Below the pieces are notes generated by a model, which was not told the DNA's origin, did not search any database, and worked only from the letters and a program-made list of their open reading frames with translations. 64,000 nucleotides of DNA. Origin: Sphingopyxis sp. TUF1 (GTDB lineage Bacteria; Pseudomonadota; Alphaproteobacteria; Sphingomonadales; Sphingomonadaceae). The stretch lies in contig NZ_CP144683.1 of the NCBI RefSeq assembly GCF_036687315.1, positions 2,178,001 through 2,242,000 on the forward strand, read 5' to 3'. Made by a program: the position numbers and the translations under genes. This document shows positions 52,164 to 61,903 of this stretch, piece by piece; within the stretch, counting starts at the first letter, position 1, and every line of letters begins with the position of its first letter.

Positions 52164-53531
52164 TCAAGGCAGCACCGGGCCCCAGCTCGGGTCCGACCCG
52201 TCTTGCGGGGTCGGCAGACGGCGCAGATTGACGCCGGTCAGGTCGACCTGCCACAGGCTTGATTTGCCTTCGCGGCCCGGCGTGGTGCGGAAGAACTGGA
52301 TCACCCGGCCGTTCGGCGACCAGGTCGGCGCCTCATCCTGCCAGCTGTTCGTCAGCATCCGCACCCCGCCGCCCGACGGCGTCATCACGCCGATGCGGAA
52401 CTCGCCGCCGCCCATACGGGTGAAGGCGATCAGATCGCCGCGCGGCGACCATTCGGGGGTGGCGTAACGTCCGCCGCCAAAGCTGATCCGCTGCTGGTTC
52501 GACCCGTCAATGTTCATCACATAAAGCTGCTGGCTGCCTGACCGGTCGCTTTCGAACACGATCTTGCGCCCGTCGGGTGAGAAGCTGCCGCCGACGTCGA
52601 TCCCCGGCGCGGTGGTCAGCCGCACCGGGGTGCCGCCGTTCGCCGAAATGCGATAGATGTCGGTGTTGCCGCCGACCGCCATCGAATAGAGGATCTGCGT
52701 CCCGTCGGGCGACCAGCGCGGCGCAAAGGTCGCGTTGCCGCTTTCGGTCACCAGCTTCTGCGATCCGCTGGCGACATCATAGATGAACACGCGAACGCGG
52801 TTGTTGAGATAGGAGACGTAGACGATCTTCTTGTAATCGGGCGAGAAACGCGGACTGATCGCCAGCGCCTGCCCATTGGTGATGAAGCGGTGGTTACCCC
52901 CATCGCTGTCCATGATCGCCAGCCGCTTGATGCGGTTCCCCTTGGGCCCGCTCTCGGCGATATAGGCGACGCGGCTGTCGAAGAAGGGCGCCTCGCCCGA
53001 CAGGCGCGAATAGATGGCGTCGGCGCATTTATGCGCGGCGCGGCGCCAGTCGGCGGGCTGGATTTCGAACCCTTTGCGCACCAGCTCGCTGCCAAGCGCC
53101 GTGTCATAGAGATAACAGCCGACAATCAGGCTGCCGTTCGACCCGGCATCGACGAAGCCGTGGACGACATTTTCGGCGCCGCGCGCCTGCCACTCGGCAA
53201 ATTGCGGTGCCTGCACCTCGGCGCGGGTGATCGCGCGGACGCCGTTGGGGCCGATGGGTTCAAACAGGCCGCTGCGTTCAAGGTCGGCGGCGATGATTTC
53301 GGCGAGCTGGCGACCGAGGGCGTCGGTGCGCAGTCCCGCGACCGTCTGCGCCGACGCGGTGGCAAACGGCGGAATGCCGACGACGGTGCGTTCCTGCGAC
53401 AGCGTGCCCTCGATCGTCTCGCGCGGTTCGGTTTGCGTCATCGCGGGCGGCGTCGGCGCGGTCTGTTGCGCCAGCACCGGCGCGGTGGTGAGCAGCAGGG
53501 CGAGCGATAGGCTGATCGGACGGAGGAACAT
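52164..53531 (-). CDS. tolB: Tol-Pal periplasmic protein TolB
   Basis: 455 residues with a signal peptide (LSLALLLTTAPVLAQ). The N-terminal TolB domain (LRTDALGRQLAEIIAADLERSGLF) precedes a six-bladed WD40-like propeller (PRFSPDYKKIVYVSYLNNR, PRWSPDGTQILYSMAVGGN). The start at 53531 is preceded by GAGGTAAG. The tolA gene is five bases upstream. Confidence 0.96.
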   Translation of the reverse strand: MFLRPISLSLALLLTTAPVLAQQTAPTPPAMTQTEPRETIEGTLSQERTVVGIPPFATASAQTVAGLRTDALGRQLAEIIAADLERSGLFEPIGPNGVRAITRAEVQAPQFAEWQARGAENVVHGFVDAGSNGSLIVGCYLYDTALGSELVRKGFEIQPADWRRAAHKCADAIYSRLSGEAPFFDSRVAYIAESGPKGNRIKRLAIMDSDGGNHRFITNGQALAISPRFSPDYKKIVYVSYLNNRVRVFIYDVASGSQKLVTESGNATFAPRWSPDGTQILYSMAVGGNTDIYRISANGGTPVRLTTAPGIDVGGSFSPDGRKIVFESDRSGSQQLYVMNIDGSNQQRISFGGGRYATPEWSPRGDLIAFTRMGGGEFRIGVMTPSGGGVRMLTNSWQDEAPTWSPNGRVIQFFRTTPGREGKSSLWQVDLTGVNLRRLPTPQDGSDPSWGPVLP

Positions 53532-53536
53532 GGGGC

Positions 53537-54358
53537 TTACCTCTTGATGAAATCGAGCGTGTAATTCTGCCAGAAGCTGTAATTTTCTTCGGGCAGATCG
53601 AAGGGTGCGGCGAGTTCGACCGCGCGTTTGGCGCATTCCTGGTGGCGCTGGATCTGAAAGCGGTTGCTGTCATTTTCGCCAGTGGTCGTGACGCTGGTGA
53701 AGCCCGCCAGCGCTCCCGTCTCCGTCAGCCGAAATTTGACGACGGTCTTGAGCTGATCGACGTCGACGCCCGACACGCGGCAACCGTCCCAGCGCGGCCC
53801 GACCGCCGCCTTGATGCTGACGTCGATCGAGCGACGCACTTCGGCCGCAGTCGCCGCGGCGGGCGCGCCCTTGCTGGCCGGGGATTTGGGCTGCGATTTC
53901 GACAGACCCTCCGCGATCCCATCGAGACGGCCGGTCGGGCGAGTGGGGCGATCCTTGGTGGGCGGCGCTTTGGGCGCGGCCTTGGGCTGCGCCTTTTTGG
54001 CGGCGGGTGGCTGTTTCGGCGGCGCCGTTTTGGGCCGCGCGACCTGTTTGGGGGTCGGCGCGGGCGTCGGACGCACGACGGGTTCGGGCAGCGGCGGCGC
54101 GGGCACTGGCTCGGGTGCGGCGATGTCGACCATATCCTCTTCGCCCAGCCGCGCGGCAGGGGGCGTTTCGGCGATCACCGGCGCGGTCGATTGCATCGCG
54201 GTCTCGGCGATCAGGTCGACTTCCATCGGCGGATTGTCGAAGCGGCGCTCGCCCCCGGTCCACTGGACCGAAAGAAGGCCGATGATGACGACATGCGCCG
54301 CCACCGCGACGGCAAAACCGCGTCGCTCATTCCCCCGATTTGTGGCTGCTTCGGCCAT
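53537..54358 (-). CDS. tolA: TolA-like protein of the Tol-Pal system
   Basis: 273 residues. One N-terminal membrane helix (GFAVAVAAHVVIIGLLSVQW), a long Pro/Lys/Ala-rich linker (about 80-150) and a C-terminal domain with a Cys pair (WDGCRVSG, RHQECAKRA) as in TolA/TonB-like transducers. Its place between tolR and tolB identifies it. Confidence 0.88.
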   Translation of the reverse strand: MAEAATNRGNERRGFAVAVAAHVVIIGLLSVQWTGGERRFDNPPMEVDLIAETAMQSTAPVIAETPPAARLGEEDMVDIAAPEPVPAPPLPEPVVRPTPAPTPKQVARPKTAPPKQPPAAKKAQPKAAPKAPPTKDRPTRPTGRLDGIAEGLSKSQPKSPASKGAPAAATAAEVRRSIDVSIKAAVGPRWDGCRVSGVDVDQLKTVVKFRLTETGALAGFTSVTTTGENDSNRFQIQRHQECAKRAVELAAPFDLPEENYSFWQNYTLDFIKR

Positions 54359-54367
54359 GGTTTCAGC

Positions 54368-54889
54368 CTATTGCCCCGATTCTGAACCGTCGGTGACCGC
54401 GGCTTCGGTGGTCGGCGCCGCCTCGGCAGGGCTATCCGATCCCGTCGTCACCAGTGCGATGCGGGTGAGCCCCGCACGGTTAAGTTCGCCCATCACGCGC
54501 ATCACGCGGCCGTAATCGAGCCCCTTGTCGGCGCGCAGCATGATCTGGCGCGGCCGATCCTCGCCCTCGTTTGCACGCGCGATCGCGTCGAGCCGCGCGG
54601 GAAGCTCGGCCTCGGGCACGACCTCTTCGCCGATATAGAGCGTGTCGTCGGCATTGATCGACAGCTGCACCGGTTCCTGCTCCTCGGTATCGATCGGCTT
54701 GGCGCGGCTTTCGGGCAAGTCGATGGGGACGGCGGAGGCCAGAAGCGGCGCGGTGATCATGAAGATGATCAGCAGCACGAGCATCACGTCGACGAGCGGC
54801 GTGACGTTGATCTCCGCCATCGGCGCGCGGCGATGGCCGCGCCCGCGCCGGGCACCGACGCCGCCGTCCAAAGGTCCGGTCATCGCCAT
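54368..54889 (-). CDS. tolR: TolR proton-channel component
   Basis: 173 residues of ExbD/TolR type: MAEINVTPLVDVMLVLLIIFM (membrane helix with the key Asp), then a periplasmic domain with ADKGLDYGRVMRVMGEL. It ends in an acidic/Ala tail. The start codon overlaps the tolQ stop by one base. Confidence 0.95.
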   Translation of the reverse strand: MAMTGPLDGGVGARRGRGHRRAPMAEINVTPLVDVMLVLLIIFMITAPLLASAVPIDLPESRAKPIDTEEQEPVQLSINADDTLYIGEEVVPEAELPARLDAIARANEGEDRPRQIMLRADKGLDYGRVMRVMGELNRAGLTRIALVTTGSDSPAEAAPTTEAAVTDGSESGQ

Positions 54890-55587
54890 CAGGCCTCGAC
54901 CTCCAGTTCGCGGCTGAAGGTCGCATGCAGCCCGTCGGCAAAGCGGCCGAGCCGCGATTCGAGGCGGTTCAGGCGCTGCGAAAAGGCGTTATAGGCGATC
55001 ACCGCGGGGATCGCCGCGAACAGGCCGATCGCGGTCGCGAACAGCGCCTCGGCGATGCCGGGTGCGACCACCGCCAGGCTGCTGTTGTTGCTCGCAGCAA
55101 TCGCGGTGAAGCTGCGCATGATGCCCCAGACCGTACCGAACAGGCCGACGAAAGGCGCGACCGCGCCAATCGTCGCGAGCGTGCCGATCTTTTCGGCCAG
55201 CCGGTCGACCTCGCCCGCGATTGCCGAATTCATCGCGATGCCCAGCCGCTCGCGCGTGCCGTCGCGGTCGACGGTCTTGCCCTTGGTCGACCGCCGCCAT
55301 TCGCTGATCCCGGCGCTCAGCACTTTGGCGCTCGGCAGTTCCTCGGCGCCATTTTTATCGAAAAAGCGGTCGATATTGTCGGCGCGCCAGAAATCGCGCT
55401 CGAACTGGTCCGACGCGCGCATCAGCTTGCCGACGCCGCGGCCGTGAGTGAAGATCACCGCCCAGACATAGATGGAGGCGGCGAGCAGGCCGATCATCAC
55501 CGCCTTGACGATGATATCCGCCTGAAGGAACAGCGCGACGGGGGAAAGGGTCGCCGCATCGGCGGCCAGCGAGATATTGTCTAGCAA
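54889..55587 (-). CDS. tolQ: TolQ proton-channel component
   Basis: 232 residues of ExbB/TolQ type, with three membrane segments (IIVKAVMIGLLAASIYVWAVI; IGTLATIGAVAPFVGLFGTVWGIM; ALFATAIGLFAAIPAVIAYN). The start codon is TTG at 55587 with GGAGAG upstream, overlapping the ybgC stop by seven bases. Confidence 0.95.
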   Translation of the reverse strand: MLDNISLAADAATLSPVALFLQADIIVKAVMIGLLAASIYVWAVIFTHGRGVGKLMRASDQFERDFWRADNIDRFFDKNGAEELPSAKVLSAGISEWRRSTKGKTVDRDGTRERLGIAMNSAIAGEVDRLAEKIGTLATIGAVAPFVGLFGTVWGIMRSFTAIAASNNSSLAVVAPGIAEALFATAIGLFAAIPAVIAYNAFSQRLNRLESRLGRFADGLHATFSRELEVEA

Positions 55588-56060
55588 GGGTTCGTCTCTC
55601 CATTCATGATCGCGGTGAAGCGCTGCACCCAGTCGGCGGGCTGGCGCCGCGGCCGACCCGTCGGCGACAGGAAGGCGGCCGTGACCTGCCCGTCGGTCAA
55701 TGTCTCGCCGCTTAACGTGTCATTTGTGCGAAGGATGCGCTGCGCGATCACTACGCTCGCGCCCCGCACAGCTTCGACGGTACTGACGACGAGCAGATCG
55801 TCGTCGAGTTTCGCAGGGCTGCGATATTTGATCGCGAGGTCGGTGACCGCCCACGCGCCTTCGCCACCCTCCATCGCCGCGCGCTGGTCGATCCCCGCGA
55901 CGCGCAGCATGTCCGACCGCGCGCGCTCCATATAGCGCAGGTAATTGGCGTGATAGACGATGCCCGACAGGTCGGTGTCCTCAAAATAGACGCGCGCCCG
56001 GAACTGATGTTCGGTCCCGACGAAGGCGCCGGGGACGAAGGGGGGCAGGACATTTACCAT
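55581..56060 (-). CDS. ybgC: YbgC-type acyl-CoA thioesterase (Tol-Pal associated)
   Basis: 159 residues from the ATG at 56060. Hot-dog fold thioesterase: FRARVYFEDTDLSGIVYHANYLRYMERAR contains the catalytic Asp and the typical YHANYL. It heads the tol-pal operon, as usual. The frame extends to 56108, but neither start has a strong RBS. Confidence 0.92.
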   Translation of the reverse strand: MVNVLPPFVPGAFVGTEHQFRARVYFEDTDLSGIVYHANYLRYMERARSDMLRVAGIDQRAAMEGGEGAWAVTDLAIKYRSPAKLDDDLLVVSTVEAVRGASVVIAQRILRTNDTLSGETLTDGQVTAAFLSPTGRPRRQPADWVQRFTAIMNGETNPC

Positions 56061-56178
56061 CGTAGAGAGCGATAGCGGGCCTTCGACTCGTCGCAAACCC
56101 CAAACCAACAGTTCGTCGCAGATGGGGGCCGTTTGGTGGGAGATGATCGCGGAAATCCGCTACATTCCCGAGTTTTTC

Positions 56179-56283
56179 GTGCCCCTGCGAAGGCAGGGGC
56201 CCATCACCAGAGGCTGCGCCCTTACGCGAACGGCTGAGGACTCCGCGACGGCGGGTGATGGACCCCTGCCTTCGCAGGGGCAC
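56179..56283. repeat. Dispersed palindromic repeat (CCCCTGCGAAGG type)
   Basis: Inverted arms 56179-56208 and 56254-56283 match at 29 of 30 positions. It fills the gap between ybgC and the end of ruvB, and finishes two bases before the ruvB stop codon. It may act as the ruvB transcript end. Confidence 0.85.
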
Positions 56284-56285
56284 GG

Positions 56286-57308
56286 TCATTTGCCGTTATC
56301 GAACAACCCATCCTGCGCCCCCGCGGGCGGATTGAGCCCCAGATGCTTCCACGCACTCGCGTTGAGCGTCCGGCCGCGCGCCGTACGCGCGATCAGGCCG
56401 ATTTGCAGCAAATAGGGCTCGATCACATCCTCGATCGTATCGCGCGGCTCCGAAAGCCCCGCCGCGAGCGTTTCCACCCCGACCGGACCGCCGCGGTAAA
56501 TGTCCGCGATCATCGTGAGGTAGCGCCGGTCCATCGCGTCGAGGCCGAGCGCATCGACCTCGAGACGGCTGAGCGCCGCGTCGGCCGCGCGCGCATCGAC
56601 GATGTCGTGCCCGGCAACCGTCGCAAAGTCGCGCACGCGGCGGAGCAGCCGCCCCGCGATTCGCGGCGTCCCGCGCGACCGCCGCGCGATTTCAAGCGCA
56701 CCGTCGGGTGCGATGCCAAGGCCGAGCAACCGCGCCGCGCGGCCGATCACCTGCTCGAGTTCGGCGTGGGTATAGAAATTGAGGCGCACCGGGATGCCGA
56801 AGCGATCACGCAGCGGCGTTGTCAGCAGGCCCTGCCGCGTCGTCGCGCCGACGAGGGTGAATTTGGGCAGGTCGATGCGCACGCTGCGCGCCGACGGTCC
56901 TTCGCCGATCATGATGTCGAGCGCGCGGTCCTCCATCGCGGGATAGAGGATTTCCTCGACCGCGGGCGACAGGCGGTGGATCTCATCAATGAACAGGACA
57001 TCGCCGTCCTCCAGATTGGTGAGCAGCGCGGCAAGGTCGCCCGCCTTCGCGATCACCGGTCCGCTGGTCGAACGGAAACCGACGCCGAGCTCGCGCGCGA
57101 CGATCTGCGCCAGCGTCGTCTTGCCCAGCCCCGGCGGGCCAAAGAACAGCACATGGTCGAGCGCATCGCCGCGCGCCTTCGCCGCCTCGATAAAGATACG
57201 CAGATTCTCGCGCGCCGCGGCCTGCCCGACAAATTCGGCGAGCGATTTGGGGCGCAGCGCGGCGTCGGCATCCTCGGGGGTGCGTACGGGAGTGGTGAGG
57301 TCGGTCAC
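56286..57308 (-). CDS. ruvB: Holliday junction branch-migration helicase RuvB
   Basis: 340 residues. AAA+ motifs: Walker A GPPGLGKT (57-64), Walker B LFIDEIHR (Asp108, Glu109), [18 protein letters not shown] (sensor/Arg finger), and a C-terminal winged helix ([30 protein letters not shown]). It works with RuvA and RuvC. The two genes between ruvA and ruvB are unusual. Confidence 0.97.
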   Translation of the reverse strand: MTDLTTPVRTPEDADAALRPKSLAEFVGQAAARENLRIFIEAAKARGDALDHVLFFGPPGLGKTTLAQIVARELGVGFRSTSGPVIAKAGDLAALLTNLEDGDVLFIDEIHRLSPAVEEILYPAMEDRALDIMIGEGPSARSVRIDLPKFTLVGATTRQGLLTTPLRDRFGIPVRLNFYTHAELEQVIGRAARLLGLGIAPDGALEIARRSRGTPRIAGRLLRRVRDFATVAGHDIVDARAADAALSRLEVDALGLDAMDRRYLTMIADIYRGGPVGVETLAAGLSEPRDTIEDVIEPYLLQIGLIARTARGRTLNASAWKHLGLNPPAGAQDGLFDNGK

Positions 57309-57321
57309 AGTTTTGCCTTAT

Positions 57322-57497
57322 ACCTTCTTCCCTTGAGGGAGAAGGATACGCAGCCTTGCCGCTGAAAGCGGCTAGGCGAAGTTGGATGAGGGGTTGCAAC
57401 GGAGCGGACTCGTGCGGCGTCTGAACCCCTCACCCAGCTGCGACTATGCGGCAAAGCCGCCAAGTCTTCGCAACCCTCTCCCTCAAGGGGAGAGGGG
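57322..57497. repeat. Large imperfect inverted repeat between ruvB and the GFA gene
   Basis: Arms of about 70 bases (near 57322-57394 and 57424-57497) carry CCCTTGAGGGAGAAGG and CCCTCTCCCTCAAGGGG at their outer ends, and GATGAGGGGTT / AACCCCTC inside. It is a dispersed repeat family member; it separates ruvB from the genes upstream. Confidence 0.7.
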
Positions 57498-57521
57498 ATG
57501 AAAAAATGACACCGTGGACGC

Positions 57522-57926
57522 TCAGTCATAATGGTCGATCCCGTCGCCGGTGATCGAAACCCATGGTTCCTTGCGATCTTCCCACACCGAATAGGCGGGC
57601 GCGAAGCCGTGGCCGGGTTCGAAATTGCCGAGCGGGATCGCATAGGCGTCGTGATGGGGCCGCGCGCGGTACCAGACGCCCGAACCGCAGGTGGGGCAGA
57701 AGAAGAAGTCGGCGGTGTGGCCACTGTCGCCGGTATATTGCCACGACTTCGCCTCACCCTCGGTGCGCACCTGTTCGGCGGGGAAACGGACCTGCACGGC
57801 AAAGGCGCTGCCGCTCCGCGCCTTGCACTCGCGGCAATGGCACACCGACACGCGGATCGGCTCGCCGGTGCAGGCGATGCGGACCTGGCCGCAGCGGCAG
57901 GACGCGTGGCGGAGGCGGTCGGTCAC
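57522..57926 (-). CDS. GFA family zinc protein (formaldehyde-activating-enzyme-like)
   Basis: 134 residues. Cys ligands CRCG (Cys10, Cys12), CHCREC (Cys29, Cys31, Cys34) and CPTCG (Cys77, Cys80) mark the GFA/CENP-V fold. True Gfa-type activity is doubtful in most members. It overlaps the upstream membrane-protein gene by four bases (ATGA). Confidence 0.9.
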   Translation of the reverse strand: MTDRLRHASCRCGQVRIACTGEPIRVSVCHCRECKARSGSAFAVQVRFPAEQVRTEGEAKSWQYTGDSGHTADFFFCPTCGSGVWYRARPHHDAYAIPLGNFEPGHGFAPAYSVWEDRKEPWVSITGDGIDHYD

Positions 57927-58600
57927 TTTTCACCCTGCTCCCAAGGCACCTCGGTGTGGGCTCTCATATATTGTTCACTGTCTCGAACATCTTGATGTTC
58001 GATCATCCAACGCATGTCATCGATGCGTTCTACACGCTCAGGGGTAAGGACATGCCATTTCGCTAGAAAACTTTCGATTGCGTCCGGATTTCCACGCTCG
58101 TCGCGATGTAGCGCATGCCAGTCAGCTACCGCGGCTTGTCCTAGTTTCATGGGCACATACCCTCCGCCCGTAGCGGCCCGACCGGCATCACCAATTGTCA
58201 ATCTCACAAAATCGGACCGTGCAGAAACGATCTCATTTTCAGAAACATTGAGTTCGCGTAGCCCCGCTTCGACGCGCTTTACGCTTTGATAAATCCAGTC
58301 GCTTCGAGATGAGAATCTGCCAGTATTCACGCTAGCGTCGTTAGCAGCGCGTGCTTGAATCGCCGCGAAGGACTTGAGCTGCTGCAGCAGCTTCTCTGAT
58401 TCACTAAGGTTTCTCTCAATCTTCGCCTTGAGAGGACCAAAAGAAAATTCGACTAACGACTCCAGCTTGCCAAAGAGCGTGACAAGCACGACCGCACAGA
58501 CTGCCATTATGGAGGCGGCTAGGTTAAACCATGCCAATGTCGTAACGGTGACGATGAACGCTAGGCGCACTATCCACTTAAAAATGTTGGCCCAGTTCAT
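57923..58600 (-). CDS. Membrane protein of unknown function between ruvA and ruvB
   Basis: 225 residues. Two N-terminal membrane segments (about 8-25 and 28-44), then a charged helical stretch ([21 protein letters not shown], possible coiled coil) and a cytoplasmic-looking part. I do not recognise the family. Its DNA is visibly richer in A/T than its neighbours, and it overlaps ruvA and the GFA gene by ATGA. This suggests later entry into the ruv operon. Confidence 0.7.
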   Translation of the reverse strand: MNWANIFKWIVRLAFIVTVTTLAWFNLAASIMAVCAVVLVTLFGKLESLVEFSFGPLKAKIERNLSESEKLLQQLKSFAAIQARAANDASVNTGRFSSRSDWIYQSVKRVEAGLRELNVSENEIVSARSDFVRLTIGDAGRAATGGGYVPMKLGQAAVADWHALHRDERGNPDAIESFLAKWHVLTPERVERIDDMRWMIEHQDVRDSEQYMRAHTEVPWEQGEK

Positions 58601-59196
58601 TTCGCCACTCTCTTGAGTGCCATGCGCACTAGCGCATCAAGGTTGGCGCCCGCGCCCAATTCCTCGCTCGCTGCCATGACGGCGGCGCTCGCCTCGCCCG
58701 GCTTGAAGCCGAGGCCAGTGAGCGCGGCAATCGCGTCGCCGACCGGGCCGGTTGCAACCGACAGCGCTGGGCCGCCGCCCGAAATGCCGCCGAGTGCGCC
58801 CGCCTTGTCCCTAAGTTCGTGCGTGATCCGCTGCGCCAATTTCGGCCCGACGCCGTTAGCGCGCGCGATCATCGCGCTGTCGCCGCTCGCGAGCGCGCGT
58901 TGCAGATCGGCGACTTCGAGCGCCGAGAGGATCGCGAGCGCGACCTTGGCCCCGACCCCCTGCACGCTGGTGAGCAGACGGAACCAGTCGCGCTCCTCGG
59001 CGCGCGCGAAGCCGAGCAGGCGCAGGAAATCCTCGCCGACAAGCATTTCGGTGTGGATGGTGACTTCACCGCCGGTCGCGCCTAAGGCGTCCAATGTGCG
59101 CGCCGATGCCTCGACCAGATAGCCGACGCCGCCGACGTCGATCACCGCATGGCCTGCGCCGCTGCTGTCGAGCCGTCCGGTGAGTTTCGCGATCAT
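58597..59196 (-). CDS. ruvA: Holliday junction DNA-binding protein RuvA
   Basis: 199 residues. OB domain [21 protein letters not shown], two helix-hairpin-helix motifs ([37 protein letters not shown]) and a C-terminal RuvB-binding domain ([20 protein letters not shown]). It is separated from ruvC by a 500-base gap and overlaps the 225-residue gene after it. Confidence 0.96.
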   Translation of the reverse strand: MIAKLTGRLDSSGAGHAVIDVGGVGYLVEASARTLDALGATGGEVTIHTEMLVGEDFLRLLGFARAEERDWFRLLTSVQGVGAKVALAILSALEVADLQRALASGDSAMIARANGVGPKLAQRITHELRDKAGALGGISGGGPALSVATGPVGDAIAALTGLGFKPGEASAAVMAASEELGAGANLDALVRMALKRVAK

Positions 59197-59217
59197 GGAA
59201 TCTGCGTAGCGCGAGGA

Positions 59218-59232
59218 GAACGAAAAGGGAAT
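59218..59232 (-). promoter_or_regulatory. Possible LexA-type site before ruvA
   Basis: On the minus strand the sequence reads ATTC-CCTTTTC-GTTC, one base from the alphaproteobacterial LexA consensus GTTC-N7-GTTC, 22-36 bases before the ruvA ATG. Weak but well placed. Confidence 0.3.
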
Positions 59233-59340
59233 CGGTTTCCCGCTTTGTTGACGGTGTTGTCCATTCGTCGTGTTTGATTTGATCCGGGATGGCGAATGGC
59301 GGGAAACGACCGATCGCGGTCATAGCGCATACCTAAAAAC

Positions 59341-59423
59341 TTTGTCATTCCCGCGAAAGCGGGAACCCAGAGCGGGCTTCAGCTGACCCCTCCCTGGGTT
59401 CCCGCTTTCGCGGGAATGACAAA
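59341..59423. repeat. Dispersed palindromic repeat (TCATTCCCGCGAAAGCGGGAA type)
   Basis: Arms 59341-59370 and 59394-59423 are exact inverted copies over 30 bases. This is a widespread bacterial intergenic palindrome; here it lies between ruvC and ruvA. Confidence 0.9.
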
Positions 59424-59693
59424 AGGAGGACGTCCGCTCCCCACCCCACACCGGACATTCACCGCGAAAAAAACCGCTGTCCTACATGGATCCGCTGTGC
59501 CAATCTTCGTTCTGTTCTTTCAATATGTGGACAAAATGCGGTTGCGGCCAAGCCCGTGGGCCTGCGCAGGAGTCGGCTGCGACTATCTGGCGGGAGTGAC
59601 CGATTGGCGTCCGCGCAAGGCTGACTTTTACTGACCTTTGGATCAACTGCGCGGGGGTCGTGCCGACTGTTCTCTATCCCCAGGCTGAGTTCC

Positions 59694-60164
59694 TCAGCGC
59701 GGCCGGTGGTTCGCGTGGCAGATCGCGACCGCCAGCGCATCCGCTGCATCCGGCCCCGCTACCTTCGCCCCCGGCAGCAGCACGCGCAGCATCGCCTGCA
59801 CCTGCTCCTTCGCCGCGCCGCCGGTGCCGACGATCGCTTTCTTGACGAGGCGCGGGGCATATTCGGTGACCGTCAACCCGCCGCGCGCGCAGCCGAGCAG
59901 CACCACGCCGCGCGCGTGCGCGAGCTTCAAGGTCGATTGCGGGTTGTCGTTGACGAACACTTCCTCGACCGCGGCGCATTCGGGCGCATGATCGGCGATC
60001 ACCGTGGCGAGCGCGGTGTCGAGATGTGCGAGGCGATCGGGGAGGGGCACCTTGGCGTCGGTCTTGATCTGGCCGTTGGCGATGTGGCTGATCCGGCTGC
60101 CCTCGACGCGGATGACGCCCCAGCCGGTGCAACTGAGCGAGGGGTCGAGGCCGAGGATGATCAT
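59694..60164 (-). CDS. ruvC: Holliday junction endonuclease RuvC
   Basis: 156 residues. Catalytic acids are in GLDPSLS (Asp7), AAVEEVFV (Glu67/68), and [14 protein letters not shown] (Asp139, Asp142). It cleaves Holliday junctions bound by RuvAB. It is the first ruv gene, 500 bases upstream of ruvA. Confidence 0.96.
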   Translation of the reverse strand: MIILGLDPSLSCTGWGVIRVEGSRISHIANGQIKTDAKVPLPDRLAHLDTALATVIADHAPECAAVEEVFVNDNPQSTLKLAHARGVVLLGCARGGLTVTEYAPRLVKKAIVGTGGAAKEQVQAMLRVLLPGAKVAGPDAADALAVAICHANHRPR

Positions 60165-60171
60165 CGGGAAC

Positions 60172-60251
60172 CGCTTGTGTCGAGCGAAGTCGAGACACCC
60201 TGAAGCGGCGCGCGCCTGATGAGCATCTCGACCTCGCTCGATGCGAGCGGA
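60172..60251. repeat. Imperfect inverted repeat between ruvC and yebC
   Basis: GTCGAGCGAAGTCGAGACAC and ATCTCGACCTCGCTCGATG form an imperfect palindrome in the 96-base gap. It is a dispersed repeat type and could serve as the yebC transcript end. Confidence 0.55.
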
Positions 60252-60260
60252 TTTTTGCGT

Positions 60261-61007
60261 TTAGCCAAGCTTTTCCATCACCGCGTCGGGGATTTCATAA
60301 TTGCCCCACACGGTCTGGACGTCGTCGTCGTCGTCGAGCGTGTCGATCAGCTTGAACAGCGTCTGCGCGACATTTTCGTCCGCGATTTCGCTCTTGAGCG
60401 TCGGGCGCCATGCAAGCTTGACGCCTTCGGCTTCGCCGAGCTTGGCTTCCAATGCCTTCGCCACTTCGTGCAGGCTATCGACGCTGGTCCAGATGTCGTG
60501 GCCGTCATCGGACGATTCGACATCGTCGGCGCCGGCGTCGAGCGCGGCTTCGAACACCGTGTCGGCATCGCCCGCGCTTGCCGGATAGCTGATGAGGCCG
60601 AGGCGGTCGAAGCCATGGCTGACGCTGCCCGAGGTGCCGAGATTGCCGCCATTCTTGCTGAACGCGGTGCGCACGTTGGTCGCAGTACGGTTGCGGTTGT
60701 CGGTGAGCGCCTCGACGATCAGCGAGACGCCGCCGGGGCCATAGCCTTCGTAGCGGATTTCCTCATAATTATCGCCGTCGCCGCCCGCGGCCTTGTCGAT
60801 CGCGCGCTGGATATTGTCCTTGGGCATCGACTGCGCCTTGGCCGCGTTGACCGCGGCGCGCAGACGCGCATTCGCGTCAGGATCGGGCAGGCCCATCTTC
60901 GCTGCAACGGTGATTTCGCGGCTGAGCTTCGAGAAAAGGGCGCTGCGCTTTTTGTCCTGCGCGCCCTTGCGATGCATGATGTTCTTGAACTTGCTATGGC
61001 CGGCCAT
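60261..61007 (-). CDS. yebC: YebC/PmpR family protein
   Basis: 248 residues beginning [20 protein letters not shown], the near-invariant family start. [38 protein letters not shown] and [18 protein letters not shown] are family blocks. Members act as a transcription factor or as a translation activator at proline-rich stalls. It commonly lies next to ruvC, as here. Confidence 0.95.
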   Translation of the reverse strand: MAGHSKFKNIMHRKGAQDKKRSALFSKLSREITVAAKMGLPDPDANARLRAAVNAAKAQSMPKDNIQRAIDKAAGGDGDNYEEIRYEGYGPGGVSLIVEALTDNRNRTATNVRTAFSKNGGNLGTSGSVSHGFDRLGLISYPASAGDADTVFEAALDAGADDVESSDDGHDIWTSVDSLHEVAKALEAKLGEAEGVKLAWRPTLKSEIADENVAQTLFKLIDTLDDDDDVQTVWGNYEIPDAVMEKLG

Positions 61008-61064
61008 GGCTCTCTTCTTTTCGGCTGGAACGAACTGGAGGGGCGCTTACATCAGGATCGAACG

Positions 61065-61556
61065 TCAAAGCAACCGCTGCCACCATCCGACATCGCGCCA
61101 ACCACCCATTTTCCAGCCAACCTCACGGTAGATACCGATCGGCGTGAAGCCCATTGCCTCGTGCAAACCGATGCTCGCTTCGTTCGGCAAGGCAATCCCG
61201 GCAAAAATTGCGTGGATGTTGCGATCCTTCAGCAGCGGAAACAGTGCCGCATACAGCTGTCGCCCAACCCCGGCGCGCGCAAAGGGCGCATCAAGGTAGA
61301 TCGCGACATCCGCAGACGTTGCATAGGCTTCTCGCACCCGGTGCGGGGAGCCATAGGCATAGCCGGCAATTTCCCCGTCGACCTCTGTGACCAGCCAGCC
61401 ATGGCTGGCGCCAAAAATTTCTATCCGGCGGGCCATTTCCGCCGCATCGGGCGGATGAAGCTCGAAACTGATCCAAGTCTCGGTGACATAGGGCGCGTAA
61501 ATTTCCGCACATCGCGCGGCATCGGCCGAAGTGGCTGGGCGGATGTGGACACTCAC
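61065..61556 (-). CDS. GNAT N-acetyltransferase, phosphinothricin-acetyltransferase-like
   Basis: 163 residues. [20 protein letters not shown] and the acetyl-CoA loop [17 protein letters not shown], then [27 protein letters not shown], match the PAT/MddA group (amino-acid or toxin acetylation). The substrate is not defined. It overlaps the YbjQ-like gene by four bases. Confidence 0.9.
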   Translation of the reverse strand: MSVHIRPATSADAARCAEIYAPYVTETWISFELHPPDAAEMARRIEIFGASHGWLVTEVDGEIAGYAYGSPHRVREAYATSADVAIYLDAPFARAGVGRQLYAALFPLLKDRNIHAIFAGIALPNEASIGLHEAMGFTPIGIYREVGWKMGGWRDVGWWQRLL

Positions 61557-61873
61557 CCCAGGATCACGGCCGTTCCCGACGCGCTGACCATCAGCATCGA
61601 CCCGTTCTGGCCGAGCACTTCATAGTCGATGTCAACGCCGACGACGGCATTGCCGCCGAGCCTGGCCGCCTCGGCTTCCATCTCGCCCAGCGCCTCCTTG
61701 CGCGCGCGGGCGAGGACATCTTCATATTTGCCCGACCGCCCGCCGACGATGTCGGTGATCGACGCGAAAAGGTCGCGAAACAGGTTGGCGCCGACGATCA
61801 CTTCGCCGGTGACGATGCCCAGATATTCGCGGACCGGATGGCCTTCGATCGTATTGGTCGTGGTGCTGAACAT
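61553..61873 (-). CDS. YbjQ/UPF0145 family protein
   Basis: 106 residues. The typical outline is [25 protein letters not shown], then [18 protein letters not shown]. It forms homopentamers in known structures; function is unclear. The start at 61873 is set by AGGAGA. Confidence 0.9.
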   Translation of the reverse strand: MFSTTTNTIEGHPVREYLGIVTGEVIVGANLFRDLFASITDIVGGRSGKYEDVLARARKEALGEMEAEAARLGGNAVVGVDIDYEVLGQNGSMLMVSASGTAVILG

Positions 61874-61903
61874 CGTCACTCTCCTGCTATGTGGGGATAA
61901 GCA

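Larger units (their letters stand above)
59197..59693. other. Intergenic region between ruvC and ruvA
   Basis: The gap holds a perfect 30-base inverted repeat (59341-59370 and 59394-59423) and a GTTC-N7-GTTC-like site close to ruvA. The remainder (59424-59693) shows no supported gene; one 72-codon frame has no RBS or recognisable content. Confidence 0.6.

Noticed and set aside
59508..59516. GTTCTGTTC as a LexA site
   Set aside because: Spacing is one base rather than seven, and it is far from any start.
59416..59634. 72-codon plus-strand frame between ruvC and ruvA
   Set aside because: It starts in a dispersed repeat, has no RBS of note and no recognisable content.
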